DNA of 64,000 nt, from contig CM040085.1 in NCBI GenBank assembly GCA_022496805.1, positions 48,265,811-48,329,810 on the forward strand, in the 5' to 3' direction. This document shows positions 12,637 to 22,828 of this stretch, piece after piece. The notes under the pieces were generated by a model, which was given only the letters and a program-made list of their open reading frames with translations, did no database searches and had not been told where the DNA came from. Numbering within the stretch: the stretch's first letter is position 1; every line of letters begins with the position of its first letter. The stretch is from Pohlia nutans. Its lineage: Eukaryota > Streptophyta > Bryopsida > Bryales > Mniaceae. Both the position numbers and the translations under genes were made by a program.

Positions 12637-13083
12637 TTCAAGTTGCATTCTATTGGCATCTACTATTATAGTTTTGTTCATGTACTTTTGTTTGATTAAA
12701 TTTTCTTCTTTGTCATACCATAACAATGCAATTCCTTTGTCAAAAATGTCAATTCACAATTCATCCCCCCCCCTTCCAAAGAAGAAACTCTAAAAAACTG
12801 GAGGGTATCAAAAAATTGGAAGTAAAATAGGGTATTTAATATTGAATGCATTCTTGATTTCTAATTACCTATAGGGTATTAAAAAATCATGCTCAATAGA
12901 TTTTTTTTCTACTTAAAGGATGCCTAATGATAACCCAATTATTAGAAATAACACCCCCTTTAGAAATAAATGATTATCACACCTGTTTCCAAAAAATTAC
13001 TCTAAGTGCCCCCCTCGAATTGCTACATTGTGTTGAAAGGGACCACTAGCTTCTATAAGTCACATTCTTGAAAGGAATTCATC
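12637..13083. other. AT-rich intergenic, no gene seen
   Basis: A short open stretch near 12572-12793 is AT-rich, overlaps the end of the MITE and resembles no protein. No RNA gene seen. Confidence 0.4.
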
Positions 13084-13526
13084 CACGGGGAGGTCACTCC
13101 ATTGTAAAGTTGAACAACCACGTGCAAACAAATTACATGTAATTTTTTTTTTAAATGTACATAAAGCATCACCAAAACGGGTCAAAATTTTATCAATTTT
13201 TTTTCATGAGTAGATATACACGGTATCTATTACATAGTAAAAAATGGTAACTAAATTTGATGATTTGGTTTATTTTAAAACATACCGTTTCTAACTAGAA
13301 TGACGCAGAATTGAACTAAAAAAATTACTACAAAAATGAAGATGACTAAAAATTTCAAAAAAATATACAAAAGATACTATCAATGGTTATGTATATGTAG
13401 AAAAAATATCATAAATTTTAAAATTATCTATGGCATGTAATATAGGGGTAGCAAACTTTGTTCACACGTGGTGTTCAACTTGACAATGGAGTGACACCCC
13501 CCCCCCCCCCCCCCCTCCCCCCCGTG
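13084..13526. mobile_element. hAT-type MITE with long TIRs, family M2
   Basis: 443 bp with inverted termini of about 45 bp: the left has 'GGTCACTCCATTGT' and 'ACCACGTGCAAACAA'; the right mirrors these with 'TTTGTTCACACGTGGT' and 'GACAATGGAGTGAC'. It is flanked by an exact octamer AATTCATC (13076-13083 and 13527-13534). A poly(C) run (13496-13523) lies in the right terminus. The outermost bases CACGGGG/CCCCGTG resemble M1 ends but the interior differs. Confidence 0.85.
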
Positions 13527-13608
13527 AATTCATCATAATGGAGAGGATATGTATGTATATATTGGTTCTTCATAACTGTTGTTTGCAAAGGTTGATGCTA
13601 TCATGTAA

Positions 13609-14807
13609 AACACGCAATTCGCTATTTATGCACTTGGCCAAGTGCGCTCATTTCATAAACATACTTGACTTTAAAAAATATTGGTTAAAAAGTTCTCTAA
13701 AAACATCAATGTTCTCATTCTACAATCACTTAAATTGTAAATAAATAATTATTTTAATTATTTTTTATTCTTATCTTTATCTTTTCTTTTATCTTTTCTT
13801 TTTTATCTTGATTTCTTTCTTGTCTCCCTCTTGTCTTTCTTTTGTCTTTTTTCTTGTCTTCCTTTTTGTCCTCCTTGTCTTTTTTTTCTTCTACTTTTTC
13901 TGCAGTTGTGGCTGCTGAATCCTAAACAATGGAAGCAAACCCAAGAAAAAAAAAAAAAAAAAAAACTTTTTTTGTTTTTTTTTTGTTTTTGGATTGACTA
14001 TGGGGTGCTACTGAACCCTGAAATGGCAGCCGCCAAAAAAAAAAAAAAAAAAATCTTTTGGTTGGCCGTGGGGAGCTGCTGAACCCTAAATGGCGGCTGC
14101 CCAAAATATATATATATATATATATGTGGTTTTTTTTGAAATTTTTCTATTTTTAGCCATTGGGGTGCGCGGCCGCGCACCCTAAGACCCTCCCATCTCC
14201 CTCATTTCCATCTTCATCTCCTTCTTCATCTCCTCTCCCCTCTCCTCTCCTCATATATATAGGGGAGAGGAGAGGGTCTCTCCCATTCACTCTCCCACTC
14301 CCTCTCCCTCCCCTCTCCTCTCCCCTATATATATGAGGAGAGGGAAGAGGGAGAAGAGAGATGGGAGGGTCTTAGGGTGCGCAGCCGCCATTTAAGGTTC
14401 AGAAGCACCCTGTGGCCAACCTTTAAAAAAAAAAAAATTGTTTTTTTTCTTTTTGGTTTGGATTTGCTCCCATTGTTTAGAGTTCGACAGCCACAACTGA
14501 AGAAAAAGTAGAAGAAAAAAAAGACAAGGAAGACAAAAAGGAAGACAAAAGAAAGACAAGAAGAAAGACAAGAGGGCGACAAGAAAGAAGACAAGAAAGA
14601 AATCAAGATAAAAAAGAAAAGATAAAAGAAAAGATAAAAATAAGAATAAAAAATAATTAAAATAATTATTTGTTTACAATGTAAGGGATTGAAGAAAGAC
14701 AACAATCGTCGTGTTTTTACAAAAAAAGTTAAACAAAAAAAAATTATGCGCTTGGGGACCAAGTGCATGATTATATGGCCAAGTGCCTAAATAGCGAATT
14801 GTGTGTT
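13609..14807. mobile_element. foldback element, family FB, copy 1
   Basis: 1199 bp. Left end AACACGCAATTCGCTATTTA, right end TAAATAGCGAATTGTGTGTT in mirror. Flanked by GTAA (13605-13608 and 14808-14811). Inverted similarity continues far inward: 'CTTGGCCA', the KH-like run of CTT/GAA repeats, 'GTTGTGGCTGCTGAA' and 'CCTAAGACCCTCCCATCTC' all reappear inverted, so almost the whole element is a palindrome. It contains homopolymer runs and TA repeats; ORFs across it are repeat artefacts. No transposase. Copy 2 is at 28929-30346. Confidence 0.85.
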
Positions 14808-14811
14808 GTAA

Positions 14812-15603
14812 ACTCTAAACCATGGGGAAATTTTCATTTTATAGATTTTTGTAACAACACTAGCTACATTCCCGGACTATCACTAAGCATCGTGTGCTAT
14901 ACATCGAAATATTGTCAAACTGAAGGAATTAATATTTGCATGTTTCACCGTTTACAAAACACACGTCCATCCATACCTCCTCAGTCCCTCACTGTTCTGT
15001 CCACGCCCCCCTATGTCGACCGACTGACCGTCCATCCGCAATTCGTCCGTCAACACTCCATCCATTCCTTCCGTTATTGTCCCTACGTCGAACCTGATCT
15101 AGTTTAGTATGGGGCATGAGGCTATGCAATCACCCGTCCCAGACCTCGAACCCGAAAGCGTCCGTGGCCGTGGTTCCGCTGCCTGAAACGCGGAAAAAAC
15201 GACTCTTCGCTGCCTAAAATGGACGAACAAACGGGCCACATGTGGTCTAGACCACGAAAAACCGCGATCCGAGAAAACAAATCCTAAACTCGAAAAAACG
15301 AAACCCGCGGTCCCCAAATTGCATCTGGCCACACCTCGAATCGTAGAGTGCAAAAAGTATTCCATATTTGCCATGTCAACTCGACATTTGAAGTTCTCGT
15401 CCACGTAGTGCCCAAAAAAAGTATTTCATATCGGAAGGTGAAACGAAAGTGCAGCAAATCAAAAGGCACTCACGGCGTGACTGCTGCATCACCCGGCCCG
15501 CGCGCGCCTGCAGAGCGACGGACGGACGGGCGGACGAAACGTGGGTCATTGCCGCCCCGTCGCCGTCTCCGTCTGACTCCGTCGTCGTCGTCGTCAATGT
15601 TCG
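14812..15603. other. upstream region of the UBC12 gene
   Basis: Composition rises in G+C toward 15600. It includes a CCAT/CGTC-rich stretch at about 14970-15090 and a CG-rich stretch at 15480-15600. No clear TATA box was seen. Likely the promoter side of the UBC12 gene; overlapping ORFs on both strands here have no recognisable domain. Confidence 0.4.
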
Positions 15604-15803
15604 AAAGCCCTAGAAACGCTCGCTCCCTCCTCGCGTGTTGGGTCTGTTGCCTGCTTGCGACTTGCATCCATTTGTGCAGCAGTAATTGTTCTCTCTCTCT
15701 CTCTCGCTCTCTCTGTTCTGTTCTCGTCTCGTGCTTCTGCCCTTGCCTCGCCTGCAGCTCCGGTGCCCATCGTCATTGCGGCCCTCCACCTCCTTCCTCT
15801 CAG

Positions 15804-16332
15804 GTATGTGACCCAACTTCTCCCCTCTCCTTCTCTTCCCGAGAGATTCCCCCCTTGGCAGGGTGTGTGCCGCTCGCAGGGCAATTCGAGGCATGCTGCG
15901 TCCACCTGCGTCGGAGGCCTTGTGCGTGGTGTGGTTTCGTGTTTGGTGCCTCACGATTCGTGTGAGGCGGTGGGAATTCGTGGTTGCTCCTCGTTGCCGG
16001 GGAGATTTCGGTGTATATACATATGCCCGTGGCTGGTTTGCGGAATGGCATTTAGTCAGCGGCGAGGTAGCCGACGTGATCGTACGCGGTGTGGGAGCGA
16101 ATTTCACTGTTTTTCCTTCTCAGCTTAGAAGGAATTGGCGCGTGAATGGAAGTGGTGATATGCCCTATTCTGGGCACGGATCGAGCTTGGAGCTGAGTTG
16201 GATTCGCGAAGATTGGATCGGATGTTCATGAAGAGTTGTCGTGGTTTTTTGTCTGTTGTGAGTCTTGGTGTCTAGGAGGGTTAGAAAGCTGAATTTACGT
16301 GTATTGAACGTTAGTATTGTTGAGTTTTGCAG
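15804..16332 (+). other. probable 5' UTR intron of the UBC12 gene
   Basis: A consensus donor CAG|GTATGTG at 15801-15810 and an acceptor TTTTGCAG ending at 16332, 29 bases before the start codon, bracket a T-rich segment. The exon upstream would include the CT-rich leader at about 15690-15803 (TCTCTCTCTC), common in plant 5' UTRs. Inferred from splice signals only. Confidence 0.55.
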
Positions 16333-16361
16333 AAGGAGCGAGGGGAGAACGCAGGCTCACG

Positions 16362-18129
16362 ATGATTAAGCTATTTAGTGTTAAGCAGAAGCAAAAAGAA
16401 GATGCTCAGAATAACAATGGCCGCCCTATCAAGAAGCAAAGCGCTGGTGAATTGCGGGTCCAGAAAGGTCCTGTTCCTCGCGTTCCTGTTCTCATTTCAC
16501 TTCCGTTGAGGAATTCTCTTCCGTAGCATTTGTTACTGACTTAGGGTTAGCGGCTAAGCTGTGCGTATCGATTTTGGTGAATGGTTTCGTAGACGTTGTT
16601 GTGTCATTTGCTTCCGACTTGATCTCATTTAACGAGAGCTTGCGTCGGTTCCCGTCGAATTGTCACTGTGCATCCAGTCCCTGACCCCCGAGTTTCTTTC
16701 GTTTTGATTTGTTTCCAATTTGGTGTTGTTTAGGGTTTAACAAGTATGAGTCGATGTTGCAGATATAAGTGAGTTGAATTTGGCCAAGACTACCGCTATA
16801 CATTTCCCGAATGGCAAGGACAATCTTCTCAGCTTTGAGATCACCATCCGACCAGATGAAGGTTACTACCAGTGAGTCCATGTACCATTTTCTCCGTGAT
16901 TTCCTCGCTCTCTACTGATTCTTGTACGGTGCCGATTGCTCTGTTGTACTGGGTCCGCTCATGCGTGTGTTGGGACTGGTATGCTTTTGCAGAGGTGGTA
17001 CATTCATCTTCAGTTTCTCAATCTCACAGGTGTACCCTCACGAAGCTCCCAAAGTGAAGTGCAAGACCAAGGTAAGGCATTATGTGAACAGAAGGGAACC
17101 TATTTGCTCATTTGTTTGTGTCATCTTCTTCTTGTTCTCTAGAAGCGAACAGAGGAGGGCATCACGTAGGAAACTTGATATTTTCCTGGAAAGGTCATTC
17201 TGATGTTGGGCAATTACAACGGCGCAGGTATACCATCCTAATATAGATCTGGAGGGCAATGTGTGTTTGAATATTCTCCGCGAGGATTGGAAGCCTGTTC
17301 TAAGTATCAACTCCATCATTTATGGCCTTCAGTATCTTTTCTTGGTAAGCGCTCTTTTTTTCGTTTGCTGTGTATATGAAACTTGTCGTTGCAAACAGAA
17401 AGAGACATGTAATGATTTTCAGATGTTAATGTTATGCATGTGCTAGTCGATCAAAGACTCTTGCAGCAGTTTGTACATGCACAGTGGATATATATATATT
17501 TTTATTTATCTATGTTCTTTTTATGCAAAGCGTTTGTGGCATACGCTGTTACACCAGTTGACAGCCTAATCGTGTGTAGTTAGATTTTTCCGCATGAGGT
17601 GGCTGTCTGTTTGTAGTGCTTGGTGTGGGTGGTGGTGGATTTACTTTTCTCGCCTGGTTCGTATGTGTACAAGAATTGTACGTAGTTGAAAGATGTAGCA
17701 AGAAGTCTTTCAGGTTTCCTTCATTTGGCGGCTAAGGTCGTGCACATGGATGAGTGGTTTTATGATCAGTTGAGGATGTAAAGGAAAGTGAAGGTCGTGA
17801 GGTTGGGTGTTCACTGTTGCTTGTGACAATATGCTGTTTGGCTGCACAGTTTCATGGGAACTTGCATGATGAACATCATGTCACTTGGTTGTCACTTGAT
17901 TTTCATGGTTCCTGCATGTTCCAGCTCTCTGCGTGACTTTGAGGATAATACGGATAGTATTGGTGGTGGCTAATAAATGATTGTTTTGCAGGATCCTAAT
18001 CCAGATGATCCCCTCAATCACGAGGCGGCAGAAGTGTTGAGGGATAATCCTCGTCAGTTTGAACAAAGTGTGCGAAGATCAATGGCCGGTGGATATGTTG
18101 GTGGCACTCATTTCCCTCGGTGCATATAG
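16362..18129 (+). CDS. UBC12: NEDD8 (RUB)-conjugating enzyme E2, UBC12/RCE1-like
   Basis: Accepts NEDD8/RUB from the AXR1-ECR1 E1 and passes it to cullins, activating cullin-RING ubiquitin ligases; cytosol and nucleus. Five exons read in phase: 16362-16467, 16763-16871, 16993-17071, 17228-17344, 17992-18129, giving 182 residues plus stop, the usual family length. All introns are GT-AG. The N-terminus [16 protein letters not shown] is the Ubc12-specific extension that docks on the E1. The UBC fold follows, with '[11 protein letters not shown]', the HPN triad at residues 101-103 and catalytic Cys111 in '[12 protein letters not shown]'. The C-terminus ends '...GGTHFPRCI'. The start is chosen because it gives the conserved N-terminus; an in-frame ATG at 16317 lies in the putative 5' UTR intron. 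It appears intact although TEs lie on both sides. Confidence 0.95.
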
Positions 18130-18716
18130 ATTGTGGTGGCTTTAAGGTTGGAAGTGGCTCCCGAATGGTGAAGGTTAACGTATTATATGTGCTTATGTGC
18201 GATTAGATAGTGCAAAGGTGTCTCGAGATTGCAATCGTGCAAATAACCAGAGAGACCAGTCCCCTGATATCGGAGTGTTTGTAACGGCTCTATTCGGTAT
18301 AGGTAGTTGATTCATTGTTGTTTGCATGTGTTTCTCACTGGTGGGACACGCCCTCGTCAATGGAGACAGCCGCTGAGCCCATCGAAGGTCCAGTTTTCTA
18401 TCAGTGTGAGGGATAGCTCGACTTTGGATGAGCGTCCTCAGAAGAGCCAGCTGACAATGACAATGCACATGTTTGTGCATGAACTACGATGCTGTGAAGA
18501 AGAGGTGATAGGTGGGAGGAATGTATATTACAGCAATCATGCGAATGGTTGGTGTCTGTGAAGGTCAAGATGCATAAGTTTAGTCGTCATAATGTTTTAT
18601 GTTCGAGTTGCCTGCCATGGCAATACGCCATCTCATTGGGTCAAGTGAGTCATATCAGAGTAGTCCAGTCTGTTGTACTTCTTGCCATCTTTTTGTTTTT
18701 GATGAATGTTTTTCCC
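18130..18716 (+). other. 3' flank of UBC12
   Basis: Moderate-composition DNA likely holding the 3' UTR. No canonical AATAAA was singled out. No further gene seen before the TTAA element at 18721. Confidence 0.4.
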
Positions 18717-18720
18717 TTAA

Positions 18721-19442
18721 CCCCTAAAGGTTGGGCCTATGACCATGGAATCATGTTTTGTCTGTCACACTCAATTTTGCTACTAAAAATAATACAAGAA
18801 TTCAAATTTATATTTTTAGTAGATAAAGTCACATGTGTACTACAAATCACGAATTTCATAAATTTTGGTGAAAATTTGAAATTACTATGGTTTTATGAGG
18901 TGATTGTAAAGAAAATCTATATCAATTACAAAATGTACTAGAAAATTCCGATTTTTACCTAAGGTGTGAATTACAATGAAGAAAAGTTTGGTTGATGAAA
19001 ATCATCCGCGTATTTAAATTTAGAAATTTTGCTACACCTTGGTGATACCTACCGAACGTGTAACTACAATAAAACACGTAATTTTCAAATTTTTCCAAAA
19101 ATTCAAAGTGGAGTAGAAACTAGACTTGGCAAGCTTCATTTTGTTAGTTAAGTTCAAATGCAATGGAACTCATTTTCATGGCCTAAATTTAGTTTAAGTA
19201 GAATAAGCAAAAAAAATCAAAATACACTACACGGTGAACCGTTTTTACGACTCTTTTTGTAGTTGGGACCCCATGTAAAATCTAAAAATAGCTTGAATGA
19301 TTTGAATTTAACTTGAAGGGGTGGCATCACCAAGCAAAGCCCTTCATATAAAGAATTGGATGGAAATCATTCATGCAGCAGTTGGAATTGAACAGTTGAC
19401 TTTAGTCATAAGCCATTTTTTGGTCGCGGCGGCGTTTAGGGG
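18721..19442. mobile_element. TTAA-flanked piggyBac-like MITE, copy A
   Basis: 722 bp, starts CCCCTAAAGG and ends GCGTTTAGGGG, with TTAA immediately outside each end (18717-18720, 19443-19446). The terminal match is short (CCCCTAAA). Non-coding, AT-rich. It is one of eight elements in the window with the same border design. Confidence 0.7.
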
Positions 19443-19510
19443 TTAAGCATCAAACAAGCAAAGTGTTTTCATACTTTTATTTTCTTTAGTTTGGGTGTGA
19501 TATAAAGTAG

Positions 19511-20280
19511 GAGCACCCAAAACTAGTAGTGTACCCAATTCCGATAATTTCTAGATACTGTACTCATTCCTAACCCCTAAAGGACCAAGTGTCCTAACTA
19601 GGACATTTCAATGTTCGGGTAGGTTCCCATGGTGTCAATTTTTATTTTTATTTTTTGAAATAAATCATGTGAATTCGGTATATTGATACAAAAATGGGGA
19701 TCTAATTTTTTTTTGATTCCGACTTTTTAAGTGGAAGTTATGGAGCAAAAGGGGTTTTTTTTGGGGAGAATGGGCAGTGCGGGCAGGGCTCAAAATAAAC
19801 CTCAAAAATTAAATGTTTTCAACTTTAACCGTAGGATCTTGTTATAGATCACCAAGAGAGTGCATGGTAAAATTTTCATAGAATTTGATCGTACAGATTG
19901 CAAGATTATAGCGTTTCAAGTGAAAAGATGAAATTGCAGTCTTTTTGGATATTTTTTGACCGTCTTTGAAGACATTGGAAAAATTGTTAAATTGGTTTAA
20001 AAAATTCTTAAATTTTATTTAAATGTTTGATTTGGTATTTTCTATCAAGAGGAAAAAAAATATTCACAAGAAAATGAATAGGAAGAGGTGAAAATGATGC
20101 TCAAAAACAGGAAAAACCGCGGTCCTTTAGGGGTTAAATGTAAATCTAGGGAGACCATAGATAGCTTATCATTTTGGTCAACAAACAATAAGGGCTCTAT
20201 GATGTGCTTAGATTTGCGTTCTAGAATGACTACCGTGTTTAGAAATTATTGGAATTGGGTATACTGTTGGTTTTGGGTGC
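19511..20280. mobile_element. small TIR element interrupted by TTAA element B
   Basis: An inverted pair lies outside element B: left 'GCACCCAAAAC' ... 'TACCCAATTCC' ... 'ATAATTTCTAGA' (19511-19560), and right 'TTAGAAATTATTGGAATTGG' ... 'GTTTTGGGTGC' (20239-20280). Removing B and one TTAA leaves about 200 bp, typical of a MITE. No clear target duplication. Classification open. Confidence 0.6.
19574..20133. mobile_element. TTAA-flanked piggyBac-like MITE, copy B
   Basis: 560 bp with 13-bp perfect terminal repeat CCCCTAAAGGACC and its complement GGTCCTTTAGGGG. The right flank is TTAA (20134-20137), the left is CTAA (19570-19573), one transition away. Nested inside the TIR element 19511-20280. 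Non-coding. Confidence 0.8.
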
Positions 20281-21095
20281 CCCTTTAGTGCCCAAGGTGG
20301 TTCTGGAGAGTTTTTTGGGTGTTCTTTAAAAACCTTTCTTCGTTGAAATTAGGGATACTATTAATAGTATTCAATTGTATAAATGTAAGTATAGCTTAAT
20401 GAAACAAGTGTCAGTTAAATCTTGGTAAGATCGGCCCGTTGGATTGCAAGATTATAGTGTGTCTTTGAACCGTGTGATGCACACTCAAAAATGAGGTTTT
20501 GGACGGTGTGTGACTTCAAATTTAAGGGGGGTGTGTGACTTTAAGGTTAAATAGAATTTGGGTTAAATTTCAAAAATGAAAGTGAAGCCGTTGAGCAATG
20601 ACCTATGCCAACATCTCTCCATTGGAATACTTCATGTCAAGAACGGACTCATATATAATTATTGTGAATCTTATACGCGAGAGTGACTTATCCATGTACG
20701 GTTTAGGACAAAATTTATACATAAAAATAAAAAAGGAGTTGGTACATTGATCAAGATCAGAATACATACACTAATGGAACATGAACAAGAGAACACAATC
20801 TAAAAAAAAATACAAGATAACAAACTTCCAAACACAAGAAATACCGCATAGTACATGTGTTGTATTTGTAAGTATTTGCTGTATTTTGAGGTATCTGCAA
20901 TATTTTAGTGTTTTCTACATAGGTATTTGAATATCTAAGAAAGTCAGATTCCAAATTTTATTTTTGCATCATCTGTAGAATCAAAAGTTATACATCTGAA
21001 CTTCAGACACTGGACTGAGATGGTTCATAGATTTTACAACATTTCAATTTCTGGGGATCTAGTGACCACTTAGCGTTTATTTGGGCACTAAAGGG
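20281..21095. mobile_element. TTAA-type piggyBac-like MITE, copy C
   Basis: 815 bp with a 15-bp terminal repeat CCCTTTAGTGCCCAA (left) matched by TTGGGCACTAAAGGG (right). TTAA follows at 21096-21099. The left flank is GTGC, so the left target copy is lost, perhaps because the element abuts the MITE at 19511-20280. The interior matches copy D ('TATAAATGTAAG.ATAGCTTAAT', 'CCGTTGGATTG.AAGATTAT', 'GTTGGTACATTGATCAAGAT'). Confidence 0.75.
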
Positions 21096-21099
21096 TTAA

Positions 21100-21537
21100 T
21101 GGCTCTTCAAAATTCTGGAGGCAAATGCGAACTCTAAATATTAGCAGAGTTAACTGAAAAGAAGTGCATCCAACCTCCCTTTTCGCTCTACTTCTAACTT
21201 CTCTATAGAACTATACTTGGGTTGAATATTGCGGTGTCATAGATTGTCCCCTTGTTGGCCATGGGCCGGAGCGAGGTACGGAGAATAATGACAATGCTTT
21301 GTTTTAGATTGTCTCTCAACTGGTCATAAATTAGTTTTTGGTCTATTTGTATCTAAAAATGAGTTTAAGAAGAATTCAACACGAGTTTCCCGAACTTTCC
21401 TCTTTGCGCTGAATTTTTGGTTAACTCTATTGACATATGGACTTGGCCACATGTTTTTCCTTCCAATTGGCTTTAAGTTGCTGAGTATGTTTATTATTCT
21501 GAAATCAACAAGGAGATTTATTGGATCTTGTCTTATG
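21100..21537. other. intergenic, 5' flank of the LINE
   Basis: No gene or repeat recognised. The last bases before 21550 carry the left copy of the LINE target duplication. Confidence 0.5.
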
Positions 21538-21549
21538 TTGTATTGGGTT

Positions 21550-22828
21550 GAGTTACATGAGGGACAATGGGGCTAGGGGGGGCTGGAGCTTTTGAGCTCC
21601 GCATTCTGTGGTGAGGTGCACACCATGCCTTAGCCGCATTTCAGTCTTAGCAATAGCAATGGATTCCCACACCTCTACCCTGCTCATACTCTTCAGGGTG
21701 ATCTACACCACTACTCTACTCACGGAGTCTGGACTCCGGTACAATGCTACCATAGAAAATTTCCTGAGCTTTGACAATCAAGCTCTCTATCCACAATCCT
21801 GGCTAGTCTCCTCCCATAGCGCCCCCCTCACCAACGTAGTCCCAGTCGTTCCGCATCACAGCAGCCGGCGCCGCTTCGACCGCCTCCACTTCTGGCGACT
21901 ACAGACACCATGCTATCGCGCACCACCAGTCCTCCCGGGACTGCGCTCATCGACCCCCAGCGGCCGCCAGTCGACAGACTGCCTCAGCTCCTCGTCGCTG
22001 ATATTCTCAAACCTCACCAGGTCCGCTCCCATCCTTTGCTCAATTGCCTCCGTTCACAATCAATTCACCCCACACTCACGAACATACAACTCACTGCACA
22101 AGTACCCACTTTCCGCACTACACTACACACTTAGATTCACACCACTCCCTCACGTTACCACCACACCTCATTACGCAAAATTCACTCCACCGCAACCAAT
22201 CACGTCGCACCACACCTCACACACAGATGGAATCCCAAAACCACGATATACACAATACGATCATTCTCCGGTCCATAGACACGCTCCCCCTTCTCAAAAA
22301 CACAGCTCCCAAACCTCACTACGACACAAACAAGCCCAACACTGTTCATAACTCAATATACTCCGCCTCATGAACTCCTGCCACACCGTCAACCTTCACC
22401 CACTTTCTAAATCCGGCCCTCAAACTTACTCCGGCTCCTCCTCCGCCCACCTACACAAACACAAACTCCGAGATTCTTCAACCCCCTGCCATCTCAACCA
22501 CCGCAAAAGATACGGGACTTGCAAAATCACAAAAATTTACACTCCCCATCCGATCACAAAAAATCACAACCACCTCACACCACTCTCACCAACCCAATTA
22601 CATCACACATACTACCATGCATTACATAAAACACACCCTCTCACTCACATCACATTCCACTCATCCACCAAGTATGCTTCTCCCCTCCCCTACGCCTTGT
22701 TGTTTATTATGCATTCTTTGACAATTATTCATTTATCCCCCCCTACTCACATGCACTTCTATCTTACAGGCCGCACACTCTCTTACATTCCACCACACTC
22801 GCCACCTTACCAACTCAATACGCATCCA
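21550..22828 (+). other. LINE 5' leader
   Basis: C- and A-rich sequence between the target duplication and the inferred ORF1 start. It is open for long stretches in two frames (21608-22351, 22370 onward), but the translations are Ser/Thr/Pro/His-rich with no domain, which follows from the base composition. Read as untranslated leader. Confidence 0.5.

Noticed and set aside
12045..13030. Possible larger TIR element around MITE copy 2
   Set aside because: The G-rich left stretch and C-rich right stretch match only in short pieces (GGGGGCAC, TAATCA); no target duplication.
13480..13760. CRISPR-like or other prokaryotic signals
   Set aside because: The genes have spliceosomal introns and plant domains; the arrays found have repeat structure without spacer-type uniformity.
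14325..14768. 147-codon minus-strand ORF
   Set aside because: Lies within the foldback element's right arm and reads the CTT/GAA repeat as Phe/Leu/Ser-rich strings; the mirror ORF occurs in copy 2.
15348..16231. Several long overlapping ORFs on both strands before UBC12
   Set aside because: They fall in the G+C-rich leader and the probable 5' UTR intron; Ser/Arg/Cys-rich, mutually overlapping, no domain.
21608..22351. 247-codon ORF in the LINE leader
   Set aside because: Composition-driven Ser/Thr/Pro/His-rich reading in C-rich DNA, overlapping other open frames, no domain.
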